DNA from: Liolophura sinensis
Lineage: Eukaryota; Mollusca; Polyplacophora; Chitonida; Chitonidae
Assembly (NCBI RefSeq): GCF_032854445.1
Contig: NC_088300.1
Span: 78,237,966-78,301,965 of the forward strand
Direction of reading: 5' to 3'
DNA length: 64,000 nt
Shown: positions 35,416 to 46,924 of the stretch, piece after piece
How the letters are laid out: every line of letters starts with the position of its first letter
How positions within the stretch are numbered: the first letter of the stretch is position 1
Program-made: the position numbers and the translations under genes
Notes under the pieces: generated by a model
What the model saw: the letters and a program-made list of their open reading frames with translations, nothing else
What the model was told of the DNA's origin: nothing
Databases searched by the model: none

Positions 35416-35494
<79 letters not shown>

Positions 35495-35532
35495 GAATTT
35501 GATGATGATTCGAATTTGATGATGATTCGAAA
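35416..35532. repeat. (TA)n microsatellite plus short 17-18-bp repeat
   Basis: A 76-bp TA run is followed by two and a half copies of 'attcgaatttgatgatg'. Open frames crossing it are artefacts. Confidence 0.95.
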
Positions 35533-37715
35533 TTTAATAATTTCTGCGTATTCATACGAGAACAAGAATAGGTCAGTCAAAAGAATGGGAGGGGCGCAAT
35601 TTGTACCCATCGTAATACCTGTACACTGTTGATATATATGATTTCTCCGAATATCACATAAATGCTATTACTGAGATATTCAAGCAACTCGATAAACAAC
35701 GAAATATTTCATGATACTGTGTACAGTGAAACTGAAGAAGGCTTTGTTTACCTCAACTACTGTCTGCGCAACAGGGTCCTTTAGAACGTTGGCTCTTGCA
35801 TGAGCCTTTGTATATTTATATGGCGCATTGCATAAACCGTGACAGCTAATTGTCAAGGGCTCCCCGTTTTGACCATTTCTTTGCCAAGTTTTCCAACGCC
35901 GCAAACAAAATTTGATTGTTAGCTTTTATGTTTATGTTTCTCGGTTCTGTGTAATTCCAGTCATGACATGTTTACATGGATGGTAAGTAAAATCTGATGA
36001 GACACAGTCACAACTGTATCTACCGGTACCAGGAGTGTATACAGCCATTTAAAATTGAAGTAAACTTCAGACGAAAGAATATGACAAGTTATTTGTAAAT
36101 ATGATCATCAATATTTTTTCCGATTTTTCTTTACGGATAAAAGGACATTTGGAAATAATTTTTGTATGGTTACGCTTTGGGACCAAATCTTGGTATATAT
36201 CGTCTTTGCATAATGATGTCCTAAATAAGAGTGTGACTCATGTTCAATAAATATAGTTGGGCTTGGATTTGGACTTTCGTTCAGGCAAATGTTTTAAGCC
36301 AGTATTTTAATCATACTCATTCTTATAATGTATTCCTAAACATAATCATAATTCAATTTTAACGCATGTGTTTGGATATAAGCAACAAATTTACATTCAA
36401 AGAAATTTATTAGGCATGGCATCATACAATGATATGGAACATTATTATGCAAAAAACCAATGTGTACATTTTCTCCGTAAAGAAAAATCCACCCCCCCCC
36501 CAAAAAAAACATTTAATACCATATTTACGAATAACTTTTCACACCATTAAATCTGAAATTTACATCATTTTCATGCTTTCTTCCCTTTTAACTATATTCA
36601 CAGATCGACTTTTTAGCGAAATTCATTTAGTTGTGATTTGAATAGCACACCGTAATCCGAGTACCCAAAACTGCACGTGTTCTATCATGCTACTGTAGAT
36701 GTCAGTGGCCTATGGTGTAACACCCCTTGTGAGCTCAGAGTAAATCGGTCGAAAGCGTCCTAGTTTCCACAGATCTAGATCTAGAATCCTGCACCGTAAC
36801 AGTGTACGCAAATATCTTATATGCTGAGTACTAAGTATATCAGTAGTTACTGTGCTACTTAGCTGACACCATATCTTGGCAACCTGGCGAAACAAAACTT
36901 TTGACTCGTTAATTACTGCTGTATTCAGCCTCAAAGTGAACCTCAGAGGAGATCCTGGCATGCGCCGATTGTCTTGCTTTACGGCTGATTTTTAGCAGGT
37001 GGGATTCCTTGACGTGTAAGGGGCCCCGTGGGGTGATTGGGTAGTGGTACAAGGAGAGGCAAACGTGAGGGAGAGCAGCGCTTTTGCTCGTAGTTCTCAT
37101 ACTAATTAACACAAATGTAAAACGTGTCACACATATTTATGAAAAGGCCAGTAGAACTCCAGAATTACCCGCAGATTTGTACACACGAGATCCTTATGAT
37201 GGTGTGCTCTAGAGATGTAATCATTGCTTCGTCGTTATATAGCACATGCTTTTCGCTTTGTCGGAGTTTCGAGTTACTCACAGATTCATGGTCTCAAGAC
37301 CTTCCTGATGTCGAATTCTCAAGATAAATGACCAACAAGAAAAGCCTATAAACAATCCGACCATTTTATCCCATTGTTCGGCTCTGTCTATCGAATTACC
37401 GGATTTCTGAAATCAAATGAACCCAGAAGGGCATGTAGGTTCTGTCATATGTAGGCTAAACCTTCAGTATTTTTTCCCCTTCTATAATAAAACATCAGGG
37501 AGTTGCGATATATATCTTCTATGATGACAACAGAGGGTGCGTTTGGTTTATACAGGACAATTATTTGGCCTACTACTGTAGAGAACGCCTGCTGACTGAA
37601 CAAAATAAAATTCACATACATATAACTATACATACGAATTCAAGCGCACGAATTACTGTCACAAAGCAAATGTGCGGTGTTTTGTACACATTTATTTGTG
37701 TTGTTTGTGATTTAA
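35533..37715. other. Unassigned region
   Basis: Unique AT-rich DNA; no gene recognised. Minor features are a C-run followed by an A-run at 36490-36509 and a short palindromic 'agatctagatctaga' near 36771. Confidence 0.4.
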
Positions 37716-37852
37716 ACAAGATGTATATCACAGGTACACAATTTAGTACACATTAACTGTTTATGTACATAAAGATGATCTATGCAAGGTACACATTAAT
37801 GTTCCTGTGCAAATTTGCTACAATTAATGTGTGCCTGTGGTACACATCTTGT
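37716..37852. repeat. Inverted repeat (25-bp arms), possible small foldback element
   Basis: The arm 37716-37740 ('acaagatgtatatcacaggt' plus 'acaca') matches the reverse complement of 37828-37852 at 22 of 25 positions. The intervening ~87 bp contains further 'gtacacatta' pieces. It could fold as a hairpin or be a very short MITE. Confidence 0.6.
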
Positions 37853-38214
37853 GTATTTTTTGTATACAACTGCTTTTAGAGAGTAGCTTAATTCGCCATT
37901 GCTATGAGTTAGTTATCTCGTGAGCACGACGTAATTCAAAGAACGTTATAGCTGGACTAATGTTTTTTCTTAAAATTGTTTTTTAACCCTGTCACTTGTG
38001 AAAGTGATCGTGGTCCCCCCCCCAATGACATGGCACGCAGTTATCTAGACACTGGCAAAGAAATAGACATACCTTATTGTTTTCAGCATAGATGATAAAA
38101 TCCTCAATTTGTCAACATGCAGCAAAGTGTGTGAAATGACAAAAGTTGCTCTAGCAAATGCAGATAGTCATTTAAATAATATTCTCTCCCAAAAAAGAAA
38201 CGCATGGGTTGAAC

Positions 38215-38379
38215 ATGGCGAGGACGCAGATGCGGAGATGCGCGCCAACTAGTGCCCTGGCCTCATGTCTGAATGGGCTCCTGTTGCTTATTTTATGTTT
38301 ACTGACGTTCTGGCTTTCACATTTTGTGACTTGGTGGGAAATGACGGAGAATGAAGCGAATCATCCTACTTTGAACTAA
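38215..38379 (+). CDS. Small ORF with predicted membrane anchor (54 aa), candidate only
   Basis: The ATG in 'gaacatggcg' opens a 54-codon frame: a basic N terminus (MARTQMRRC), then a ~22-residue hydrophobic segment (LNGLLLLILCLLTFWLSHFV), then an acidic tail and TAA. The layout (positive residues before a membrane span, Lys/Arg-free span) is that of a signal anchor or signal peptide. A possible donor (GTGGGA after 'gtgacttg', near 38333) would make this a first exon instead of a complete gene. I recognise no family. No neighbouring exon supports it. Confidence 0.25.
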   Translation: MARTQMRRCAPTSALASCLNGLLLLILCLLTFWLSHFVTWWEMTENEANHPTLN

Positions 38380-39154
38380 AGGAGGTTTATAATGTAAAAA
38401 TTCACACACGTTTTTATTTTGGCAGTTTATATATGTAACTATATACGACATCTTTAATCCCTTGAATTCCATCACCATGTAGATAAACCGTACGTATTTC
38501 ACGTCCAGAATCCTGATTTTGTACATCTGCTTACAATTATTTGGGCCTAAGTCATTTTCAGTAGCGACTGTCACACGTCCGATTCATTAACAGCATCATG
38601 GGTGTTCTGTAGTTGGGGGTCAAATTCTGCAGTGTTATCTAACAGTATCAAATAGTATGCATCGTGTGGTATTGACGCAGGTTGTCGTCCACAGCCGTGG
38701 AGGTAGAAACTTCCATGTCAAATGCACCGAGATGTTAACCGACAGAGGAATTTGCATAGCCAAACTAGGTTAAAACACGATAAGAGCAGTAGGCCTGAAA
38801 TAATGGTATGTCCTCCTGACGTAATTGTTGGGACGTCAGCGAGATGCCGCAAGGTAATTCCGCCCAGCCTCACCGCCTATCGTATTTATATCCCAGATTC
38901 ATCAATACAATACTATGCTATATTTGCTGTAATCGTAATGTGCATTCTTTGAAAAGAATGAATGGCTACATTTCGTGTAATAAAACATCCACACTAGAAT
39001 AATAGAAACGAAAGATGAGGAAGCAAGAACTGATATTTTACTTTTGGGCCACAAATCTATATGGGTAGAGAGGCCTCCTATACGCATAGAGAAGCATGTG
39101 TCCCCGTGGTTGGCGTGGCAATTCGGCGGAATGATCCAGTTGCCTCTCAATGAG
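38380..39154. other. Unassigned region
   Basis: Unique DNA between the small ORF and the next array; nothing recognised. Confidence 0.4.
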
Positions 39155-40075
39155 ATGTTTAATGTGCTGGACGCAGGACTGACATTGTTTGTCGATGAGG
39201 CACCTGATGTGCTGGACGCGAGGACGACATTGTTTGTCGATGAGATTCCTGAGTGTGCTGGAAGCGATGATGGCATTGTTTGTCGATGAGATGCCGTAGT
39301 GTGCTGGACGCGGGAACATTTTCAGGACGCGGGACTGACATTGGTTGTCCATGAGATGCCTGGTGTGCTGGACGCGGGCACGACAGTGTTTGTCGATGAA
39401 ATGCCTGATGTGCGGGGCAGGGAGATGGTATTGTTTGTCGATGAGATGTCTGACTCTGGACGCGGACATGACATTGTTTGTCGATGAAATGCCTGATGAG
39501 CGGGGCACGGAGATGGTATTGTTTGTCGATGACATGTCTGACTCTGAACGCGGGAGCGACGTTGGACATTGATGAGATGAAGTAGTGAGCTGGACGCGGA
39601 GGTGACATATTTCGATAAGATGCCCTAGTTTGTTGACCGTGGGGGTCACATTAAACATTGATGAGATGCTGTAGTGTGCTGGACGAGGGAACGACATTGA
39701 ACATCGATGTGATGCCGTTGTGTGCTAGACGAGGGGGTAACATTGATCATCGATCAGATGTCGTTGTGTCCTGAACGCGGGGATGGCATTGTTTGTCGAT
39801 GAGATGCTTGATGTGCTGGACGCCGGGATGGCATTGTTTGTCGATGAGATTCCTGAGTGTGCCGGACGCGAGGATGGCATTGTTTGTCGATGAGATGCCT
39901 GGAGTGCTGGACGCATGTATGACATTATTTGTTGTTGAGAATGTGCTGGGCTTGGGAGCGTCACTGGACACCGATGAGATGCCGTAGTGTGCTGGACGCG
40001 GGGGTCACGTTGTATGTCAATGAGATGCCGTAGTTTGTTGGGCGTGGGGGGTTACATTGGACATCGATTTGATGG
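39155..40075. repeat. ~45-bp degenerate minisatellite
   Basis: Around twenty diverged copies built on 'gtgctggacgcg' and 'cattgtttgtcgatgagatg', with unit lengths varying between about 42 and 60 bp. Open frames on both strands follow from the repeats. Divergence between copies is much higher than in the 44.4-kb array, implying an older array. Confidence 0.9.
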
Positions 40076-40139
40076 GACGCTGAATTGTTCTGTGGCTGTG
40101 TAATTCTGTAACTTAGAGCTTAAGTAGTACATTTGCTGG

Positions 40140-41215
40140 TATGCTTAATGTGCACATGAAGTTGATGATGATTTGGTAAACATTGTCAATGTGCACACAA
40201 AGTTAATGATGATTGACATGTATTATTGGCGGTTAGGTGCCTGACTCTGAGGTCGCTGGTTCGAAACCCGCAGTGGTCTCAGCCAAATTTCAGCACTAGA
40301 ATCTGTGCTATATTCAGAAAGTGTAATTCCTATTAACGATAATACTGTTAATGATGATTTGGTAAATATTGTTTAAGTGGATACGAAGTTAATGATTTGG
40401 TAAATGTTGTTAATGTGCACACGAAGTTGATGATGGTTTGTTAAATATTGTTAATATACGAACAAAGCTGAAGGTGATTTGGTAAATATTGTTTAAGTGC
40501 ATACGAAGTTGATGATGGTTTGGTAAATATTGTTAATGTGCACACGAAGTTGAAGATCATTTGGTAAATATTGTTAATGTGCACACAAAGTTAATGATGG
40601 TTTGGTAAATATTGTTATTGTGCACATGAAGTTATGATGGTTTGGTAAATATTGTTAATGTACGAACAAAGCTGATGATAATTTGGTAAATATTGTTTAA
40701 GTGTACACAAAGTTAATGGTGGTTTGGTAAATATTGTCAATGTGCACACAAAGTTGATGATGGTTTGGTAAATATTGTTATTGTGCACATGAAATTGATG
40801 ATGGTTTGGTAAATATTGTTAATGTACAAACAAAGCTGATGATGATTTGGTAAATATTGTTTAAGTTCATACGAAGTTGATGATTTGGTAAATATTGTTA
40901 ATGTACACACAAAGTTAATGATGATTTGGTAAATATTGTTAATGTGCAAAGAAAGTTGATGATGATTTGGTAAATATTGTTACTGTGCACACCAGGTTGA
41001 TGATGACATGGTAAATATTGTTACTGTGCACACAAAGTTAATGATGGTTTGGTAAATATTGTTAATGTGCACACAAAGTTGATGATGGTTTGGTAAATAT
41101 TGTTAATGTGCACACGAAGTTGATGATGACTTGATAAATATTGTTACTGTGCACACGAAGTGGATGATGGTTTGGTAAATATTGTTAAAGATCATACGAA
41201 GCTGATGGCAAATTC
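40140..41215. repeat. ~41-bp minisatellite, ~25 copies, interrupted by a SINE
   Basis: Copies of 'gatgatggtttggtaaatat' followed by 'tgttaatgtgcacacgaagt'. Variants are 'tgtttaagtgcatacgaag' and 'tgttaatgtacgaacaaag'. A tRNA-like insertion splits the left end at about 40218-40335. Confidence 0.93.
40226..40335 (+). mobile_element. tRNA-derived SINE head (A and B box) inside the 41-bp array
   Basis: 'ggcggttaggtgcctgactc' resembles an RNA polymerase III A box and 'gctggttcgaaacccgcagt' contains a perfect B box (GGTTCGAAACC). The following 'cagccaaatttcagcacta' and 'gtgctatattcagaaagtgt' are unrelated to the array. The sequence cannot fold as an intact tRNA (the acceptor stem is missing), so it is a SINE fragment rather than a tRNA gene. 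Confidence 0.7.
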
Positions 41216-42469
41216 AAATCAGGTAAAGTTCTTAATTTTGAAAGAGCAGTATATATATTTGTATATGTAAGTCATATGACACCGCGCTTCACACTTGTAA
41301 CGCTGTGGGATTCATACAACACTGTCTTAATGCAGCATCATGTCAAGTCTTCTGTTAAAGCTTCAAAAGTTAAACCAAAACACCACAAGTGTCATGTGTA
41401 AAGTATGACCCATATGTGGAATGAAATTCTTTGGAGCCTCAGAGGTTCAGAACAGAATCTCCAGAAACTTAGTGCTTATTTTCGGGATGAATGTACGGTC
41501 AGTTATTTGTATAACGGTTTGTAAAAAGTTTGTGTTAAGTAAACATGGTAACTTTAGTTTGGTAGGTTTTAGATCACTGTTACAAAATGTACCCTTCGTG
41601 GCGTACAGCTGCTAAGTGACACTGTGCTAACATCTTATATCTACATATTGTATTTTATGTACAAAACTATATTCTTTGTGCATACTGCCTATGTAACCTG
41701 TTTATGGTTTAAGTTATCACTCAACGCAAACCTTTGTAAATCTCGTGTGACAAGTCCTTAAATTCACACAACTAATTATGCAAGCTGACTAAGGGTTTAA
41801 CACCGCCTTTGTGGTGTATGTTTTTTTGTACCCTATACTGCTCAACCTTGTCTTGTACTGAATCAAATCCTTCAAATACATTTAACGGGGTTACACAACA
41901 ATCACCAAGACGAAAGTGTTACAGTCTAATCTACCCCCCAAAATTAAGAAAAGTAAAATCGTCAAGATGAGCAGTTGATCAAGATATTTCAATCTATGCA
42001 TCGAAACAGACATTCGTATACCAGCTGCCAACCTAGATGATGTTGGAAAGACGCAAGGTATGATCTGGAGAGAAATCAGCATGCAGATAATGTACCAAGC
42101 TAGTATACAAGTTGTCGACAATAAAATATGTATTTGAGTTGCGCTTTAATTGCCACTGTTCATATATCCAACGTGACGATCTAATTCAACACAATGAACA
42201 TACAGCCCTTAGAGCCGGATTTAAAGCAGCGTAAAAATCGTGTCTGATTGCTGGATGATGTACATGTGAAATGCAAAAGTTTGTAAAAATAATTAATATC
42301 TGTAAACAATGTGAAATAGGACTTTTCTCACCTAAGGAAATACCGATATTTCACTTAGATATAAATCATAAAAACAAATGATAAAAACAAGATCAAATTC
42401 TTTTTACGGATCCATGTACAGGTGATATAGGATTAGTGTCAGTGCTACATTGAATGATGGGATTGTTTG
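41216..42469. other. Unassigned region
   Basis: No recognisable gene. A hydrophobic minus-strand frame at 42121-41891 has no coding support. Confidence 0.4.
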
Positions 42470-42690
42470 GTTTGGCTTACATCCGGATAGTAAGCATTTC
42501 TTGGTTTGGTTTACTCCTGGGCAAGCGGCATTGCTTGGTTTCGTTTACACCTGGACAAGCAGCATTGCTTGGTTTGGTTTATACCTGCACGAGCAGCAAG
42601 CAGCATTGCTTGGTTCGGTTTACACCTGCACAAGCAGCATTGCTTTGTTTATCTTACACCTGAACATGCAACATTGCTTGGAATTGCATT
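42470..42690. repeat. ~34-41-bp tandem repeat, ~6 copies
   Basis: Copies of 'attgcttggtttggtttaca' followed by 'cctgcacaagcagc', with one internal 'agcagcaagcagc' expansion near 42591. Overlapping open frames result from the repeat. Confidence 0.88.
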
Positions 42691-42947
42691 TAACATGAAA
42701 AACATGTCCTGAATGCACCTAATCTTAAGGCAATGGCGTTCTGGAACTGATTCGGTCCAAGATTAACTAAATCGATAGCGAATACATGTTACGCAATTCC
42801 GTTTTTTTAAATAATCTTTTTGAAGACAACCGTTGCTGGGAGGCGCATCAATCTTATGCTGCCAAATGTATAATTATTTGCTGTTTAACCCTTCGCTACA
42901 GACCTGATAGCCATCGATAGGGAAAGACTGGGTTTCTTTTACAGAGC

Positions 42948-43017
42948 AGGAAGTAGAGCGCGCCGTGACGTCACACGTTGTATTGGCTGATACTGAACAC
43001 TCACGCGCGCAGGAAGT
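42948..43017. promoter_or_regulatory. Cluster of promoter-type motifs (ETS, CRE, inverted CCAAT, CpG)
   Basis: Within 70 bp: AGGAAGT (42948-42954), CRE TGACGTCA (42966-42973), ATTGG, i.e. inverted CCAAT (42982-42986), CGCGCGC (43004-43010) and a second AGGAAGT (43011-43017). The local CpG density is well above the surroundings. This combination is typical of TATA-less housekeeping promoters, possibly bidirectional. No first exon can be attached on either side with confidence. Confidence 0.35.
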
Positions 43018-43662
43018 GGAACTCATGTAACCCCAGTAATATTCTTTTTGTCATTATAACGGAAATGATAAAAGGCTTGACGGTTTGACTGACACCACTT
43101 TGGTAAAGAGGAATTTTACTCGCCAATCCCAGTTTCTGCCAATTTAGCATCACTGGCGGAATAATCGATATTTAAACAAAATACCGGTCTTCGGTTGCAC
43201 TTTCTGAATAGCGGGGATCGTCGTATAAACTGTTTTTTTCTTTCTTTTGAAAACAAATTACGTGGGCTTATTTTCCATTACCAATACATTCTATGTAGGC
43301 CTATAGTTGCTATACATTTATTTTGTTTAAAACCTCACTCATCGCCGTGCATGCCGAATAACTCTCTTGCACTAACAACTTCCGTAAGGCTAATGGCGAA
43401 ATGAGTTACGCCTAAGATTGAAATCTGCCAAGTTTCACTGGTTTCTCGGCGGTTGACAACCAAATACCATGCTTTAGAACATGGGTAATACCTGACTGAT
43501 GCTCATGCTAAGATAATGCGACTGATACGTGTGTCATACCTGTAAGTGTCACAGCCTTCATGGTATTACAATATCCTGCTCTATCATCGGCTTGTGTTAA
43601 ATGTTTCATTATATTTATAGCCAGAAGTCTATTGATGTTAATGGACTTCTATTATAACATAA
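43018..43662. other. Unassigned region downstream of the motif cluster
   Basis: No exon recognised on either strand. Confidence 0.4.
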
Positions 43663-43730
43663 AGTCATGTACATAACATGTATGCACAGTTTATACATGA
43701 TCAAGTCATCTACATAACGTGTATGCACAG
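43663..43730 (-). repeat. Inverted, displaced copy of the 44.4-kb 50-bp unit
   Basis: The reverse complement reads 'gcatacacgttatgtagatg', 'acttgatcatgtataaactg', 'tgcatacatgttatgtacat', i.e. about one and a half units of the array at 44391-45070 in opposite orientation, 660 bp away. It matches the diverged right-hand edge units ('cttgatcatgt') better than the homogenised centre. Confidence 0.8.
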
Positions 43731-44390
43731 GAAGCCATGAAATGTGTCCGGGTGTTGGCATACATCCTCGCTCAACCTCACTCAACTCACTCAACCTCAC
43801 GTCGTTCTTTGTTGCTACAAGGGAAGGGTCAATAAGGGCGGTCGTTTATGGGAAGACAGAATTTGCCTGGGATGGAACCATCTTAGTTTAGCTGTATGCA
43901 CCAGAGGGGGACTCGTATGTTACAACACAAATCGTATTCGCAGCAACATGAGACTGAATATTCCACACTTCCATCAGTCAGGGCAGACGACGTTAAATGT
44001 TCAGAAAAGGTCAAGAACTACCTTGATCTCGAGTGCTGACCACGTGACAACGTCTTGATGGCGCCTGCGTGAGTACTCGAAGGTGGTTGATGACTGAGGT
44101 CAAGCCAGTATTTCCAGAGGCTATCACGTGTTCATTATAATCGCCCCTTCCCCTTGACCTCTAGTTGTCACATTTATTCTCCTACATGTTTTTCTTATCA
44201 CCGAGAACCAGGTATTGATTTACTTTACGGATATAAAAATGGAAAAATATCAAATGGCACAATTCCAGAGGGAAGCAAAGTATGGCGAAAAAGAGAAATA
44301 TTATTGTCATGGGCGGACGTGTCACAGTGAATGGAGATTACGTTGACAACTAAAGAAGCTCGTGTTTACAAACTGTGATTATGACTAGGT
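43731..44390. other. Unassigned spacer
   Basis: Unique DNA between the inverted copy and the main 50-bp array; a short 'ctcaacctcactcaactcac' repeat near 43769 is the only pattern. Confidence 0.4.
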
Positions 44391-45070
44391 ATAAACTGTG
44401 CATACATGTTATGTAGATGACGGGTTGAGCTTTTTCATATATAAACTGTGCATACACGTTATGTAGATGACGGGTTGAGCTTTTTCATATATAAACTGTG
44501 CATACACGTTATGTAGATGACGGGTTGAGCTTTTTCATATATAAACTGTGCATACACGTAATGTAGATGACGGGTTGAGCTTTTTCATATATAAACTGTG
44601 CATACACGTTATGTAGATGACGGGTTGAGCTTTTTCATATATAAACTGTGCATACACGTTATGTAGATGACGGGTTGAGCTTTTTCATATATAAACTGTG
44701 CATACACGTTATGTAGATGACGGGTTGAGCTTTTTCATATATAAACTGTGCATACACGTTATGTAGATGACGGGTTGAGCTTTTTCATATATAAACTGCG
44801 CATACATGTTATGTAGATGACGGGTTGAGCTTTTTCATATATAAACTGTGCATACATGTTATGTAGATGACGGGTTGAGCTTTTTCATATATAAACTGTG
44901 CATACATGTTTTGTAGATGAGCCGTTGAACTTGGTTATGTACAAACTGTGCATACATGTTATGTAGATGACGAGCTGAGCTTGATCATGTAGAAACTGTG
45001 TATAAACTGTTATGTAGATGACGCGTTGAGCTTGATCGTGCATAAATTGTGTATACATGTATTGTATTGT
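44391..45070. repeat. 50-bp minisatellite, ~13 copies, homogenised centre
   Basis: Units start every 50 bp from 44391: 'ataaactgtgcatacacgtt', 'atgtagatgacgggttgagc', 'tttttcatat'. About eight central units are identical or differ by one base, while the last four (from 44891) are clearly diverged. This pattern indicates recent expansion from the centre. Confidence 0.95.
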
Positions 45071-46234
45071 CACACAAAATCCCTTTAAGATTTGTAATGA
45101 ATTATTGTAGCAGGGGAGTGCTACGGCTTAGCGTTGTGGGAACATAGCCCAGTTGGCCGTAACATGTCGGGTAAAATTCTTACCATCAAAGATATTAAAT
45201 GAGGTCGAAATAACCTTTTAACATTTATGTTTTTTTGCTGGCCAGTTTTCGTCAACATGTCAACAAGAACAGCTTTCATAATCCATTTCATTCTGTCAGT
45301 AATGCAGTGTGTTTATGAAACTGGCCACGTGAATCTGTTGGTCACATTTTTGGATCGATGTTCTATATAATAGCCTTTATATGATAGGGCTGCACCGCAG
45401 CGACCTGCACGTGGGCAAGTTCGCAACACCATGTCAAATTCCCAGATGTATGGGTCACAGCTATATAGACCGGGCTTCGGCCATTTACCCGAATGGTATG
45501 ACAACAAAGAAATTGTTGCCTTGTGGGTTGTATGGCCACAGCACGAAACCATTACGTATGCCTTTAACATGGTAGCTGTGTGCTCATGAACAATTGCCGA
45601 TTTGAGCTGGCCTTAATGTGGCATTAAGCATACCTTCATTGAAGCAAATTTACTCTACAGAAAATTCTCAGAGAAGTATGTTGGAAGTCGATTGTTAGGC
45701 ATAGTGATTTGGGCTATAAAAGGAAATGTTGGTATATAATAGAGATCTTTCACGCCGTTGTTAATCAGGATTTGCATTCCAGTAAATAAAAAACATGTGA
45801 GTAAAAAAGAATCATAAAAGGTAGCAAGAGTCAAAACTTACTTTTGTCTCTCGTCATGATGGTGGACAGCATTGCGTTGTGGCTGGTTAAGCGTCATTTC
45901 ATTGTGCTACCGAATGGGAGATAAGACTGCATTAAGGCTTGTAAATATCCCGGATGTTCTCTTGCAGCGGGGCGATTCCAGTGACATCTGTGAAAGAAAC
46001 ACGATATCGTCATCTCTCTTGACACTAAAAGCACAACATTGTACAATGTGACATAAGTAAAAAGATGCGACCAATCAAGGCACAAAAAGTTCAGGTAATT
46101 TCACGACAGAGCTGAGGAATATGTCATGAGGCCTAAAAACCACAATTCCTTCATTAAAGTTCCACCGGATATCCCGACAATGCCAAGAGCAGCCAACTTC
46201 CTGTCACCCACAAATGTAGCAGGCAGGGGACTAC
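45071..46234. other. Unassigned region
   Basis: Unique DNA. A minus-strand segment starting at about 45990 follows a good acceptor ('gtttctttcacag') but stays open in two frames and has no partner exon, so it is not annotated as a gene. Confidence 0.4.
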
Positions 46235-46535
46235 TTCGATATGTAAGGCGCCCAAGAAAATGTCGGTGTCTGCTTCAAGAGGCAACGCGCACAGGAAAAA
46301 GTCGGTGTCTACTTTAACAGATAAGGCGCATAGGAAAAAGTCGGTGTCTGCTTTAACAGGTAAGGCACACAGGAGAAGTCGGTGTCTCTTTAACAGGTAA
46401 GGCACACGGGAAGAAGTCGGTATCTGCTTTAACAGATAAGGCGCACAGGAAAAGTCGGTGTCTGCTTCAACAGGTAAGGTGCACAGGAAAAGTCGCTGTC
46501 TGCTTTAAGAGCTAAGGCATGCAGGAGAATTGTTG
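46235..46535. repeat. ~39-bp tandem repeat, ~7 copies
   Basis: Copies of 'taaggcgcacaggaaaaagt' followed by 'cggtgtctgctttaacagg', with small length variation. Confidence 0.9.
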
Positions 46536-46924
46536 TCTTCCTCAATAAACGAATACATCATCAATGTTTAGATGTTTCCTGGATTAAAACTGAACTGTAT
46601 CCCCAAGCAACATTTTCCGCTAAACATAGTCTTTGAATAAACATGGCAGCTGAAGGTTGAGAAAGCCTTGGGCAGTAATCAGCGGTTCTTGAAGTAGCTA
46701 GGTTTGGTCGTGCCTCTGGGTGTTCTAATCAGTGGATGTCTAACATAAGCGCTGACAGAATGGTCACAGCTTTGACAACCATGGCTGGGATGACTCCGAG
46801 GGTTATTTGGGTCTATAACTGGACATTATCGCCTGGGCTTCTCTTTATTATTCTACCCTCAGACACATCTTACTCTGATCTATACATGATGGAATCTTCC
46901 AATGGACTATGAAATCTGGGCTAG
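46536..46924. other. Unassigned spacer
   Basis: Unique DNA; nothing recognised. Confidence 0.4.

Noticed and set aside
40226-40300. tRNA gene
   Set aside because: A and B boxes are present but acceptor and anticodon arms cannot be completed and a non-tRNA tail follows; a SINE head fits better.
44391-45070. CRISPR-like regular spacing
   Set aside because: Whole 50-bp units repeat head to tail with no unique spacers, no cas genes, and the DNA is clearly animal.
45313-45570. 85-codon Cys-containing minus-strand frame
   Set aside because: No signal peptide, splice site or domain recognised; consistent with chance.
45894-45990. Terminal exon on the minus strand after the acceptor 'gtttctttcacag'
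   Set aside because: Two reading frames stay open with plausible peptides (DVTGIAPLQENIRDIYKP or CHWNRPAAREHPGYLQALMQ), no upstream exon can be joined, and the plus strand also shows an acceptor-like site there.
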